Both the position numbers and the translations under genes were made by a program. Of a stretch of DNA of 64,000 nt, positions 18,804 to 27,870 are shown piece after piece; within the stretch, counting starts at the first letter, position 1; the number at the start of each line of letters is the position of its first letter. The notes under the pieces were generated by a model that saw only the letters and a list, made by a program, of their open reading frames with translations, did not search any database and had not been told where the DNA came from. Source of the stretch: an uncultured Stenotrophomonas sp. (GTDB taxonomy: Bacteria > Pseudomonadota > Gammaproteobacteria > Xanthomonadales > Xanthomonadaceae); NCBI RefSeq assembly GCF_913778665.1, contig NZ_CAJYVQ010000010.1:124001-188000 (forward strand), read 5' to 3'.

Positions 18804-19826
18804 GTGAACAAGGCAGCCATTACAATCAAAGACGTCGCACGCGAAGCCCGGGTCTCCGTGGCCACGGTTTCCCGCGCGCTCAACGGGCATGAAAATGTCG
18901 CCGAACCGGTCCGCCAGCTTGTGCTGGAGGTGGCCGCTCGGCTGCGTTACACCCCGCACGCCGCCGCCCGCAGCCTGAGCAGCCGCCGCACCAATACGGT
19001 GGGCGTGGTGCTGCCCGACCTGTACGGCGAATTCTTCTCCGAGCTGATGCGCGGCATCGACAACGTCGCCCGCAACCGCCGCCAGCACCTGCTGGTGTCC
19101 AGCTACCACGGTGACCAGGAACAGCAGGGCGCCGCCCTGCGTGCCATGCGCGGCCGCGTCGACGGTCTGCTGGTGCTTTCGCCCTATGCCGAGAGCCCGG
19201 GCTTCCTGACCGACAACCTGCCGCAGTCGCTGCCGACGGTGTTGATCAACACCTACCTGCCCACGCAGGAACACCCGGTGTTGAGCATCGACGACCATGC
19301 CGGCGCGATGGCGATGACCCGCCATCTGCTGGATGCCGGCCACCGCCGCATTGCGTTCATTTCTGGCCCGGATCTCAACTTCGACGCGCGCGAGCGCCTG
19401 CGCGGCTTCCGTGACGCGCTGGTGGCATTCGGCAGTGGCGCCGAGGGCATCGAGCTGCCCGGTGATTTCGACGAAGCTTCCGGCCATCGCGCCGGTCAGG
19501 AGTTGCTGGCAGCCGGAGCGCTGCCTGATGCCGTGTTCGCTGCCAACGACATGATGGCCCTGGGCTGCCTGTATGCGTTCACGCAGGCAGGGGTCCGTGT
19601 GCCGGCCGATGTTGCCCTGGCAGGTTTCGATGACATTCCACTGGCGCGTTTCGTCCACCCGTCGCTGACCACCATGCAGGTCAGCATCGCCGAGCTCGGC
19701 GATCGGGCCATGACGCGCCTGATGCAGTTGATGGACGGCACCTCCACGGATGGGACGGGGGACAAGCAGACCCTGGTTCCCCGCTTGATAGTTCGCGATT
19801 CCACCACTCCGCCATCGGGCCATTGA
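18804..19826 (+). CDS. LacI-family transcriptional repressor
   Basis: A 340-residue repressor. The N-terminal helix-turn-helix (ITIKDVAREARVSVATVSRALNG, shown by VSVATVSRALNG) and hinge helix are followed by a periplasmic-binding-protein-like sensor domain (residues ~60-335, e.g. VGVVLPDLYGEFFSELMRGI and GFDDIPLARF). It begins a carbohydrate locus and likely represses it until a sugar binds. I chose the GTG at 18804, which has a strong GGAGGG site seven bases upstream; a GTG at 18789 would add five residues. Matching operators lie upstream of this gene and of the GH144-like gene. Confidence 0.92.
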   Translation: MNKAAITIKDVAREARVSVATVSRALNGHENVAEPVRQLVLEVAARLRYTPHAAARSLSSRRTNTVGVVLPDLYGEFFSELMRGIDNVARNRRQHLLVSSYHGDQEQQGAALRAMRGRVDGLLVLSPYAESPGFLTDNLPQSLPTVLINTYLPTQEHPVLSIDDHAGAMAMTRHLLDAGHRRIAFISGPDLNFDARERLRGFRDALVAFGSGAEGIELPGDFDEASGHRAGQELLAAGALPDAVFAANDMMALGCLYAFTQAGVRVPADVALAGFDDIPLARFVHPSLTTMQVSIAELGDRAMTRLMQLMDGTSTDGTGDKQTLVPRLIVRDSTTPPSGH

Positions 19827-19901
19827 AGCCAGAGGCGTTCCTTCTTTTTGATTGATCGCAGGGACCGCGCGAGCGGTCACCGCCACCCGGAGATTGAGTT
19901 G

Positions 19902-22900
19902 ATGATGCACACCACCTTCCGCACGCCGGCACGCCGGCTGCTGAGCACCGCGCTGGTCAGCTGCCTGATGCTGGCCGCTGCTCCGAACGTCATGGCGCAG
20001 TCGGCCAACGCCAGCCTGCGCGGCCAGGTTGCCGGCGCCCAGGCAGGCACTGAAGTCACCGCCACCAATGTCGCCACCGGCACCGTCCGTCGTGGTACCA
20101 TCCGCGCCGACGGCAGCTACTCGCTGATGGGCCTGGACCCGGGCACCTATGACGTGGTCGCCAACGGCCAGACCCAGAAGGTCACCGTCACCGTGGCCTC
20201 GACCGCGACCCTGAACTTCGCCGGCGCTGCCAGCAGCACCCCGGGTTCGACCGCAGCGACGAACCTGGACACCGTCAACGTCGTCGCGCCGACCCTGCTG
20301 CAGGAAGTGCGCACCTCGGAAGTCGGCAAGACCGTCAGCCTGCAGCAGATCCAGACCACCCCGCAGGTGTCGCGCAACTTCCTGGAGTTCGCCGACGCGG
20401 TGCCGGGCCTGATCTTCACCCGTGATGCGAAGGGCAACACCTCGCTGCGCGGCGGTGCCACCAATGCCGATGGCACCAACGTCTACATCGACGGCGTGGG
20501 CCAGAAGAGCTACGTCAAGGGCGGCGGCGTCGCCGGCCAGTCCGGCAGCGCCGGCAACCCGTTCCCGCAGCTGGCCATTGGCGAATACAAGGTCATCAGC
20601 GGCAACTACAAGGCTGAGTACGGCCAGGTGTCCAGCGCTGCGGTGACCGCTGCGACCAAGTCCGGCACCAATGAATTCAAGGGTGAGGCGTTCTACCGTT
20701 ACACCGATGAAGACATGCGCGCCAAGACCCCGGCCGAGCGTCAGGGCGGAAAAGACAAGATGGTCTCGGCCGAGAAGGAATACGGCTTCGCGCTGGGTGG
20801 CCCGATCATCAAGGACAAGGCCCACTTCTTCGTGACCTACGAAGCCAAGCGCTTCGACCTGCCGGTCACCATCGCGCCGGACGGCGCGGTGACCGCTGCT
20901 GCCAGCCTGCTGCCGGCCGCCGGTGCCGCCGGCCTCGGTCCGGCCAGCCAGCCGTTCCAGCAGGACCTGATCTTCGGCAAGATCGACTTCGAGCCGACCG
21001 ACAACGACCGCATCGAGCTGACCTTCCAGGACCGCGACGAAACCCAGTCGCAGTTCAGCGGGCAGACCTCGCCGCAGGCCGGGCGCGAAGTGGTCAATAC
21101 CGACCGTCGTTACGCCCTGCGCTGGAACCACAGCGGTGAGCGTTACTACAACGAATTGATGCTCACCCACGAAGATTCGTTCAACAATCCGACCCCGCTG
21201 ACCCTGGCCAACGGCATCACCTACACCGCGCCGGACGGTCCTGAAGACCGCACTGTGGTGAAGATCGGTGGCGCCTCGGCACTGGATTCGCAGGTGAAGG
21301 GCCAGAAGGGCTGGTCGATCGAAGACAACCTGACCCTGGATGGCATCCAGTGGGCCGGCGACCACACCATCAAGATGGGCGTGAAGTACAAGGCGATCGA
21401 TCTGTACGCTTCCGATGCGGCGCAGATCAACCCGACCTTCACCTACAGCCTGGGCGATCCGGATTTCCCGGATTCCATTCCGTACAAGGCGCAGTTCGTC
21501 AAGCCGGTGACCGGCGTGTCGGGCGTGTCCGGTGAAGTGCGTTCCAAGTCCAAGCAGTATGGCGTGTTCATCCAGGACGACTGGCAGGTCAATGACCACC
21601 TGCAGCTGAACCTCGGCCTGCGCTGGGACTACGAAAAGACCCCGTCCTACCTGGACTTTGTGACCCCGCAGCAGGTGGTCGACGCGATCTATTCGCAGGA
21701 CCCGCGCGCGCCCGCCGGCCAGACCTACGCCGACTCGCTGGCCCTGGGTGGCCTGAACATTGGCGACTACATCAGCAACGGCCACAACCGCAAGGCGTTC
21801 AAGGATGCCTGGCAGCCGCGCCTGGGCTTCTCGTATGACATCAACGCCGACGAGCAGCACGTGATCCACGGTGGTGCCGGCCGTTCCTACGACCGCGACC
21901 TGTTCGACAACCTGCAGCTGGAAACCACCAAGCTGGCCCTGCCGCAGCCGACCATCTACTTCCGCAACCCGGCCACCGGCACCTGCATCAACGGCCAGGC
22001 CGCCTGCTATGACTGGAACCCGAACCTGCTCAACGGCATCGGCAACCTGCAGGCACTGGTTGGCGCGACCAGCAATGCCGGCCTGGAAGTGGACCTGTTG
22101 AACAACAAGCTGAAGGCACCGTACTCGGATCAGTTCAGCCTGGGCATGAGCAACCAGATCGGTGACTGGCTCACCGACGCCACCATCGCCCGCACCCTGA
22201 GCTACGACGGCTTCGCCTTCACCCTGGGCAACCGTTACCCGACCGGCCAGTTCTTCGATGACCCGCGCCTGTGCGGCGGTACCGACCCGGGCCTGAGCCA
22301 GGCCTGGAGCTGCAACGTGCCGGGCTTCGGCAGCCTGATCATCGGCCAGCAGGGCATCAAGACTCGCGCCACGCAGGTGCTGCTGTCGGCGCAGAAGCCG
22401 TTCACCAAGGAAAGCGGCTGGGGCACCTCGATCGCCTACACCTGGACCACCGCGCGCCACAACCGCGACATCAACGAGAAGTACGCCTTTGACCGCGGCC
22501 TGATCGGTGACTACCCGACCATCCGTTCCAACGGCGCGCCGCGTCACCGCCTGGTGATGACCGGTTCGTACGCGGGCTTCTGGGGCATCACCTTCGGCGG
22601 CAAGATCACCCTGGCCACGCCGACCGCCGTCAATGACTGGTACCCGGTGATGCAGGCCAGCGGCTACACCCTGCCGACCCCGCAGGCCGCCGTGCCCAAC
22701 GCCACCGGCAAGTTCCTGGTGGGTGGCAAGATCTTCGGCTACCGCTCGGTCGACCTGCAGGCGACGAAGACCTTCAAGATGCCGGGCGATACCGAGCTGT
22801 ATGCGCGTATCGACATCATCAACGTCTTCAACTTCGACAACTTCTCGACCTACAACTACGTCAAGACCAACGGCAAGCTGCAGGCCAGCTACAACGAGAC

Positions 22901-22958
22901 CGGCGAAATCATCGGTACGCCGCGTCAGATCAAGGCTGAAGTGGGCTTCCGCTTCTAA
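19902..22958 (+). CDS. TonB-dependent outer-membrane receptor
   Basis: A 1018-residue receptor of the carboxypeptidase-regulatory-domain (Oar-like/SusC-like) type. A signal peptide ends near VMAQ (residue ~33). A beta-sandwich domain spans ~36-115, a TonB-box-like DTVNVVAP lies near 120, then the plug (NFLEFADAVPGLIF, LRGGATNADGTNVYIDG) and the 22-strand barrel ending in EVGFRF. It imports large ligands with energy from TonB. Its place behind a LacI repressor and before glycosidases and a sugar importer suggests an oligosaccharide ligand. The start is the first of two adjacent ATGs. A GACCGC/GCGGTC hairpin (19863-19878) lies in the leader. Confidence 0.92.
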   Translation: MMHTTFRTPARRLLSTALVSCLMLAAAPNVMAQSANASLRGQVAGAQAGTEVTATNVATGTVRRGTIRADGSYSLMGLDPGTYDVVANGQTQKVTVTVASTATLNFAGAASSTPGSTAATNLDTVNVVAPTLLQEVRTSEVGKTVSLQQIQTTPQVSRNFLEFADAVPGLIFTRDAKGNTSLRGGATNADGTNVYIDGVGQKSYVKGGGVAGQSGSAGNPFPQLAIGEYKVISGNYKAEYGQVSSAAVTAATKSGTNEFKGEAFYRYTDEDMRAKTPAERQGGKDKMVSAEKEYGFALGGPIIKDKAHFFVTYEAKRFDLPVTIAPDGAVTAAASLLPAAGAAGLGPASQPFQQDLIFGKIDFEPTDNDRIELTFQDRDETQSQFSGQTSPQAGREVVNTDRRYALRWNHSGERYYNELMLTHEDSFNNPTPLTLANGITYTAPDGPEDRTVVKIGGASALDSQVKGQKGWSIEDNLTLDGIQWAGDHTIKMGVKYKAIDLYASDAAQINPTFTYSLGDPDFPDSIPYKAQFVKPVTGVSGVSGEVRSKSKQYGVFIQDDWQVNDHLQLNLGLRWDYEKTPSYLDFVTPQQVVDAIYSQDPRAPAGQTYADSLALGGLNIGDYISNGHNRKAFKDAWQPRLGFSYDINADEQHVIHGGAGRSYDRDLFDNLQLETTKLALPQPTIYFRNPATGTCINGQAACYDWNPNLLNGIGNLQALVGATSNAGLEVDLLNNKLKAPYSDQFSLGMSNQIGDWLTDATIARTLSYDGFAFTLGNRYPTGQFFDDPRLCGGTDPGLSQAWSCNVPGFGSLIIGQQGIKTRATQVLLSAQKPFTKESGWGTSIAYTWTTARHNRDINEKYAFDRGLIGDYPTIRSNGAPRHRLVMTGSYAGFWGITFGGKITLATPTAVNDWYPVMQASGYTLPTPQAAVPNATGKFLVGGKIFGYRSVDLQATKTFKMPGDTELYARIDIINVFNFDNFSTYNYVKTNGKLQASYNETGEIIGTPRQIKAEVGFRF

Positions 22959-23048
22959 GCCCGGATGTAGTTGCACGATCCGATGCCGCCGGTCCGCCGG
23001 CGGCGTCGGCAGAATGGATCCATGGCAATGGCCGGCCACGTGCCGGTC

Positions 23049-23094
23049 CATTGCCCACGCCGCTGCCGGCCAGGGGGCAGCGGCGTGGGCAATG
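23049..23094. repeat. Perfect 19-bp inverted repeat
   Basis: Arms 23049-23067 and 23076-23094 are perfectly complementary around an eight-base loop. It sits between the receptor gene and its likely terminator. It lacks a T tract, so it is more likely an mRNA-stabilising 3' hairpin or a REP-type element than a terminator. Confidence 0.7.
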
Positions 23095-23108
23095 ATCGCG
23101 GTGTCAGG

Positions 23109-23130
23109 CCACGTTTCCCGTGGTTTTTTT
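23109..23130 (+). terminator. Rho-independent terminator after the receptor gene
   Basis: A CCACG/CGTGG stem (23109-23113 and 23119-23123) is followed directly by seven T residues. It separates the receptor transcript from the downstream glycosidase operon. Confidence 0.65.
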
Positions 23131-23142
23131 ATGCACACACCT

Positions 23143-23156
23143 TGTAAACGATTTCA
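23143..23156. promoter_or_regulatory. LacI-family operator before the GH144-like gene
   Basis: TGTAAACGATTTCA fits TGNAANCGNTTNCA exactly, as does the site inside the repressor promoter. It lies 53 bases upstream of the GH144-like start, so the glycosidase-importer operon is probably repressed by the same LacI protein. I could not define a convincing -35/-10 pair around it. Confidence 0.6.
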
Positions 23157-23209
23157 GATCATTGGACGGTATGCTTTCCCATCGATCAGACCACCGGAGG
23201 AACCGCGCC

Positions 23210-24814
23210 ATGCAGGCACGCCATCTGTTGTCCGCCGCAGCGCTGAGCCTGGCGGTGGCCGCCTGCCAGCCGGCCCAGCAGGAGCCGGCCAAGCCGCGCC
23301 CGCCGGTGATCCTGATCGAGGCCGATGCGCCGCCGCGACCGATGAAGCCGGAACTGCCACCGCTGTTCGATGACATCGAGCGCCGCACTTTCCAGTTCTT
23401 CTGGGACACCACCAACGAGGTCAACGGGCTGACCCCGGACCGCTACCCATCGCGGCCGTTTGCCAGCATCGCCTCGGTCGGCTTCGCGCTGACCGCCTAT
23501 CCGATCGGCATCGAGAACGGCTGGGTCAGCCGCAACCAGGCGATCGACCGGACCCTGACCACGCTGAAATTCTTCCGCGACGTGCCGATGGGCCCGCAGC
23601 GCACCGGCAAGGCGGGCTACAAGGGCTTCTACTACCATTTCCTGGACATGCAGGAAGGCCGTCGCTACGACAGCTGGGTCGAACTGTCCTCGGTGGATAC
23701 CGCACTGCTGATGATGGGCGTGCTGTTCGCGCAGTCGTACTACGACGGTGACGATCCGCGCGAGAAGGAAATCCGCCAGATCGCCGACACCCTGTACAAG
23801 AAGGTCGACTGGCCGTGGCTGCAGCAGCGCGCGCCGCTGATCTCGATGGGCTGGTTCCCGGAGAGCGGCTTCATCGACCACGACTGGATGGGCTACAACG
23901 AGGCGATGATGGTCTACATCCTCGCCCTGGGTTCGCCCACGCACCCGGTCAGCCCGGACGCGTGGACGGTGTGGACGCGCACCTACGACAACGACTGGGG
24001 GGTCTACCAGGGCCAGGAATACCTGTCCTTTGGCCCGCTGTTCGGCCACCAGTACAGCCATGTCTGGATCGACTTCCGCGATATCCAGGACGCGTACATG
24101 CGCGAACGCGGCAGCACCTATTTCCTCAACAGCCGTTCGGCTGCGCTGGCCCAGCGCGAGTACGCCATCGCCAACCCGATGCAGTGGAAGGACTACGGCG
24201 AGAACGTCTGGGGCCTGACCGCCAGCGATGGGCCGCAGAACACCACGCAGGAATATCGCGGCGAGCAGCGGCAGTTCCGCCATTACTCTTCGCGCGGCGC
24301 CGGCCTGCGCGAGAACTTCGATGACGGCACGATCGCGCCGACCGCCGCGATCGCCTCGGTGGTGTTCGCACCGGAGCAGGTCATCCCGGCCACGCTGGAG
24401 ATGCACAAGCGCTACGGCGACTACATCTATTCCAGCTACGGCTTCCTGGATTCGTTCAACCCCAGCTTCAACTACGACATCCCGATCAAGACCGGCCGCG
24501 TCATCCCGGATCGTGGCTGGGTCGCCAGCGATTACATCGCCATCGACCAGGGCCCGATCCTGACCATGATCGCCAACTACCGCGATGATTTCGTGTGGGA
24601 AGTGATGAAGAAGAACCCGTATATCCGCAAGGGCCTGGAGCGGGCCGGGTTCAGTGGCGGCTGGCTGGCACCGGAAGGGTCGTTCCAGCCGCTGGAACTG
24701 CAGAAGGATGAGAAGGCCGCGGCAGCACGCGCGGTGGGTATCGCCGAATCACGCGCGGCTGCCGCGCAGGAACAGAAGAACAATGCCAACCGCAACACAG
24801 GGCAGGGGAAGTAA
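23210..24814 (+). CDS. GH144-like lipoprotein (glucoamylase-like PF10091 family)
   Basis: A 534-residue outer-membrane lipoprotein: lipobox AVAAC with Cys19 followed by Gln, so no inner-membrane retention signal. The rest is one (alpha/alpha)6 domain with family segments FFWDTTNEVNGLTPDRYP, SIASVGFALTAYPIG, WMGYNEAMMVYILALGSPTH and FGPLFGHQYSHVWIDFRD. PF10091 members studied so far (GH144) cleave beta-1,2-glucan. The ATG at 23210 has an ACCGGAGG site upstream and gives the signal peptide. It is the first gene of an operon with a sugar ABC importer. Substrate is inferred from family only. Confidence 0.83.
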   Translation: MQARHLLSAAALSLAVAACQPAQQEPAKPRPPVILIEADAPPRPMKPELPPLFDDIERRTFQFFWDTTNEVNGLTPDRYPSRPFASIASVGFALTAYPIGIENGWVSRNQAIDRTLTTLKFFRDVPMGPQRTGKAGYKGFYYHFLDMQEGRRYDSWVELSSVDTALLMMGVLFAQSYYDGDDPREKEIRQIADTLYKKVDWPWLQQRAPLISMGWFPESGFIDHDWMGYNEAMMVYILALGSPTHPVSPDAWTVWTRTYDNDWGVYQGQEYLSFGPLFGHQYSHVWIDFRDIQDAYMRERGSTYFLNSRSAALAQREYAIANPMQWKDYGENVWGLTASDGPQNTTQEYRGEQRQFRHYSSRGAGLRENFDDGTIAPTAAIASVVFAPEQVIPATLEMHKRYGDYIYSSYGFLDSFNPSFNYDIPIKTGRVIPDRGWVASDYIAIDQGPILTMIANYRDDFVWEVMKKNPYIRKGLERAGFSGGWLAPEGSFQPLELQKDEKAAAARAVGIAESRAAAAQEQKNNANRNTGQGK

Positions 24815-24818
24815 CCCG

Positions 24819-26159
24819 GTGCCGAACTGGATCGATCGCCTGCGCCGCTGGGCGCTGCCTGCCCTGGCCGCTTTGGCCGTGGCTGGCTGCGCGCGCACCG
24901 AGCCGGGTACCACCACCGTGCGTTTCTGGGCGATGGGCCGCGAAGCCGAGGTGGTCAGCGAGCTGATCCACGAGTTCGAAGCCGAGAACCCCGGCATCAA
25001 GGTGGACGTGCAGAACATTCCGTGGACCGCCGCGCACGAGAAGCTGCTGACCGCGTTCGCCGCCGACGGCCTGCCGGATGTCTGCCAGCTCGGCAATACC
25101 TGGGTGCCGGAGTTCGCCGAGCTCGATGCGCTGACGTCGCTGCAGCCGTTCGTCGATCATTCGCCGGTGGTCGATCCGAAGGACTATTTCCAGGGCATCT
25201 GGGACACCAACGTGATCCACGGTGAGCTGGTCGGCGTGCCGTGGTACGTCGATACGCGCCTGATCTACTACCGCAAGGACCTGCTGGCCAAGGCCGGCTA
25301 CGACCACCCGCCGCGTACCTGGCAGGAGTGGGACGACCAGATGGCGGCGATCAAGCGCATGCAGGGTCCGAATCGTTACGCGGTACTGATGCCGATCAAC
25401 GAATTCGAGCAACAGCTGTCGCTGGCGCTGCAGCAGCCCGACCCGCTGCTGCGCGACGACGACACCCGCGGCAACTTCAGCAGCCCCGGCTTCCGCCGCA
25501 CGCTGGCGTTCTACGCCAACATGTTCGAGCAGGGCTGGGCACCGAAGATGTCCGAGACGCAGATCTCCAATGTCTGGGATGAGTTCTTCCGCGGCTTCAA
25601 CGTGTTCTACATCTCCGGCCCCTGGAACATCCGCGAGTTCAAGAAGCTGCAACCGAAGGAACTTGAAGGGCAGTGGGGTACCGCGGCGCTGCCTGGTCCG
25701 GATGGCCCGGGCGCAGGCATCGCCGGCGGCACCAGCCTGGTGATCTTCCGCAAGTCACAGCAGAAGGAAGCGTCGTGGAAGCTGATCGAGTTCCTGTCGC
25801 GGCCAGCGATCCAGGCGCGTTTCCATTCGATCATCGGCGACCTGCCGCCGCGCCGCAGCACCTGGAGCGCGCCGTCGCTGGCCAATGATCCGCTGGCGAC
25901 TGCCTTCCGTGACCAGCTGGAGCGGGTCAAGCCGACCCCGAAGGTGCTCGAATGGGAGCGCATCGTGCAGGAAATGCGCATCGTGACCGAGAAGGTGGTG
26001 CGCGGTGGCCTGCCGCAGGATAAGGCCGTGGACGAGCTGGACCAGCGCGTGGACAAGGTGCTGGCCAAGCGCCGCTGGATGCATGAACAACAACGCCTGC
26101 AGCAGCGCGTGCCGTCGCCGCAATCAAGCAGTGCCGTCGCCGCCGGGAGCGCGCAATGA
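24819..26159 (+). CDS. Sugar-binding lipoprotein of ABC importer
   Basis: A 446-residue family-1 extracellular solute-binding protein. The lipobox LAVAGC has Cys near residue 24. Typical segments are VRFWAMGREAEVVSELIHEFE, GVPWYVDTRLIYYRKDLLAKAG and ALPGPDGPGAGIAGGTSLVI (each given in part). Trp-rich positions suggest an oligosaccharide ligand. I chose the GTG at 24819: GGGGAAG lies seven bases upstream and it starts just after the previous stop. An in-frame ATG at 24783 lies inside the upstream gene. Operon: GH144-like, this gene, two permeases, large glycosidase. Confidence 0.88.
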   Translation: MPNWIDRLRRWALPALAALAVAGCARTEPGTTTVRFWAMGREAEVVSELIHEFEAENPGIKVDVQNIPWTAAHEKLLTAFAADGLPDVCQLGNTWVPEFAELDALTSLQPFVDHSPVVDPKDYFQGIWDTNVIHGELVGVPWYVDTRLIYYRKDLLAKAGYDHPPRTWQEWDDQMAAIKRMQGPNRYAVLMPINEFEQQLSLALQQPDPLLRDDDTRGNFSSPGFRRTLAFYANMFEQGWAPKMSETQISNVWDEFFRGFNVFYISGPWNIREFKKLQPKELEGQWGTAALPGPDGPGAGIAGGTSLVIFRKSQQKEASWKLIEFLSRPAIQARFHSIIGDLPPRRSTWSAPSLANDPLATAFRDQLERVKPTPKVLEWERIVQEMRIVTEKVVRGGLPQDKAVDELDQRVDKVLAKRRWMHEQQRLQQRVPSPQSSSAVAAGSAQ

Positions 26160-27037
26160 AATGTACTTCGCTTGCTGGCTGGATCTTCGCTGGCCCCTCG
26201 CTGATCGTGCTGGGCGTGTTCTTCGGCCTGCCGGTGGCCTCGGCGCTGGCGCTGAGCGTGACCGATTTCGACCTGTATGCGCTGGCCGACAGCAGTAACC
26301 TGCGTTTCGTCGGACTGGGCAATTACATCGACCTGCTGCAGACGCCGATGTTCTGGAAGTCGCTGTGGAATACCACGTACTTCGTGCTGATCGGCGTGCC
26401 GTTGTCGATCGGCGTGTCGCTGGGCGCGGCGATGCTGCTCAACGCACCGGCCGCACGCTTCAAGGCGCTGTTCCGCACTGCGCTGTTCGCGCCGGTGGTG
26501 ACCACGCTGGTGGCGGTGGCGGTGATCTGGCGCTACCTGTTCCATACCAGCTACGGCTTGGTGAACTACGGGCTGGGCCATCTGGGCATCAGCCCGATCG
26601 ACTGGCTGGGTGATCCCAACTGGGCGATGCCGACCATCATGCTGTTCGCGGTGTGGAAGAACTTCGGCTACAACATGGTGATCTTCCTGGCCGGCCTGCA
26701 GGCGATCCCGCATGACCTGTACGAGGCCGCGCGCATCGACGGCGCCTCGCGCTGGAAGCAGTTCCTGCACATCACCCTGCCGATGCTCGGCCCGGTGCTG
26801 CTGGTGGTCGGAGTGATTACCGTGTCCGGCTACTTCCAGCTGTTCGCCGAGCCCTACGTGATGACCCGCGGCGACCCACTGCAGAGCACCGTCAGCGTGC
26901 TGTATTTCATGTTCGAGGAAGGCTTCAAGTGGTGGAACCTGGGACGCGCCTCGGCGGTGGCGTTCCTGCTGTTCCTGATCATCCTGGCGGTGACCACCGT
27001 GATGCTGCGTTTCGGCCGCAAGAGGCAGTTGGTATGA
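26156..27037 (+). CDS. Sugar ABC importer permease (MalF/UgpA type)
   Basis: A 293-residue inner-membrane permease with six helices. The EAA loop that contacts the ATPase reads EAARIDGASRWKQFLHITLP. It belongs to the carbohydrate uptake transporter-1 class. The ATG overlaps the stop of the binding protein gene by four bases. No ATPase gene is found in this locus, so the loop probably docks a shared MsmK/UgpC-type ATPase coded elsewhere. Confidence 0.92.
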   Translation: MKCTSLAGWIFAGPSLIVLGVFFGLPVASALALSVTDFDLYALADSSNLRFVGLGNYIDLLQTPMFWKSLWNTTYFVLIGVPLSIGVSLGAAMLLNAPAARFKALFRTALFAPVVTTLVAVAVIWRYLFHTSYGLVNYGLGHLGISPIDWLGDPNWAMPTIMLFAVWKNFGYNMVIFLAGLQAIPHDLYEAARIDGASRWKQFLHITLPMLGPVLLVVGVITVSGYFQLFAEPYVMTRGDPLQSTVSVLYFMFEEGFKWWNLGRASAVAFLLFLIILAVTTVMLRFGRKRQLV

Positions 27038-27870
27038 GTCGTGAAATCGGCCAGTCGCGCTGGTACCCGTGGATGATCAATGGCGCGTTGCTGGTACTGG
27101 CCCTGGTCAGCCTTGCGCCGCTGCTGTGGATGGTGTCGGTCTCGTTCATGCCGCAGGGCGAGGCCAGCCATTTTCCGCCGCCGCTGCTGCCTTCGAGCAT
27201 CACCACGCACAACTACCATGAGTTGTTCGCGCGCACCGGCATGGGCGGCAACTTCGCCAACAGCCTGCTGGTGTCGCTGGGCATTACGGTCGGTTCGCTG
27301 CTGCTCAACACCATGGCCGGCTATGCGTTCGCCAAGCTCAACTTCGTCGGCCGCGAGCGCCTGTTCCAGGTGCTGATGGCGGCGCTGGTGATTCCGGCGC
27401 AGGTGGCGATGCTGCCGCTGTTCCTGCTGATGAAGCAGCTGGGCCTGGTCAACAGCTTCGGCGGCGTGATCGTGCCGGCACTGGCCAGCGTCTTCGGCAT
27501 CTTCCTGGTGCGCCAGTACGCACGCTCGATTCCGGACGAACTGCTGGAAGCGGCGCGCATCGACGGGGCAGGGGAGCTGCGCATCTTCTTCCAGATCGTG
27601 CTGCCGATGCTCAAGCCGGTGCTGGTGACCCTGGCGATCTTCACCTTCATGGGTGCGTGGAACGATTTCATGTGGCCGTTGATCGTGTTGACCGACCAGG
27701 AGCACTACACTTTGCCGGTGGCGCTGGCCACCCTCTCGCGCGAGCACATCATGGACGTGGAAATGATGATGGCTGGCGCGGTGGTCACCGTGGTCCCGGT
27801 GCTGGCGCTGTTCCTGGTGCTGCAGCGGTACTACATCCAAGGTCTGTTGCTGGGGAGCGTCAAGGGATGA
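27034..27870 (+). CDS. Sugar ABC importer permease (MalG/UgpE type)
   Basis: A 278-residue permease with six helices and the EAA motif EAARIDGAGELRIFFQIVLP. It pairs with the preceding permease. The ATG at 27034 overlaps that gene's stop (ATGA), and its own stop overlaps the next ATG, so four consecutive genes are coupled by overlaps. Confidence 0.92.
   Translation: MSREIGQSRWYPWMINGALLVLALVSLAPLLWMVSVSFMPQGEASHFPPPLLPSSITTHNYHELFARTGMGGNFANSLLVSLGITVGSLLLNTMAGYAFAKLNFVGRERLFQVLMAALVIPAQVAMLPLFLLMKQLGLVNSFGGVIVPALASVFGIFLVRQYARSIPDELLEAARIDGAGELRIFFQIVLPMLKPVLVTLAIFTFMGAWNDFMWPLIVLTDQEHYTLPVALATLSREHIMDVEMMMAGAVVTVVPVLALFLVLQRYYIQGLLLGSVKG

Noticed and set aside
18708..23138. A very long open frame on the minus strand opposite the LacI and receptor genes
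   Set aside because: It is antisense to two clear genes, has low-complexity Arg/Gly/His-rich text and no family motifs; such frames are common in GC-rich DNA.
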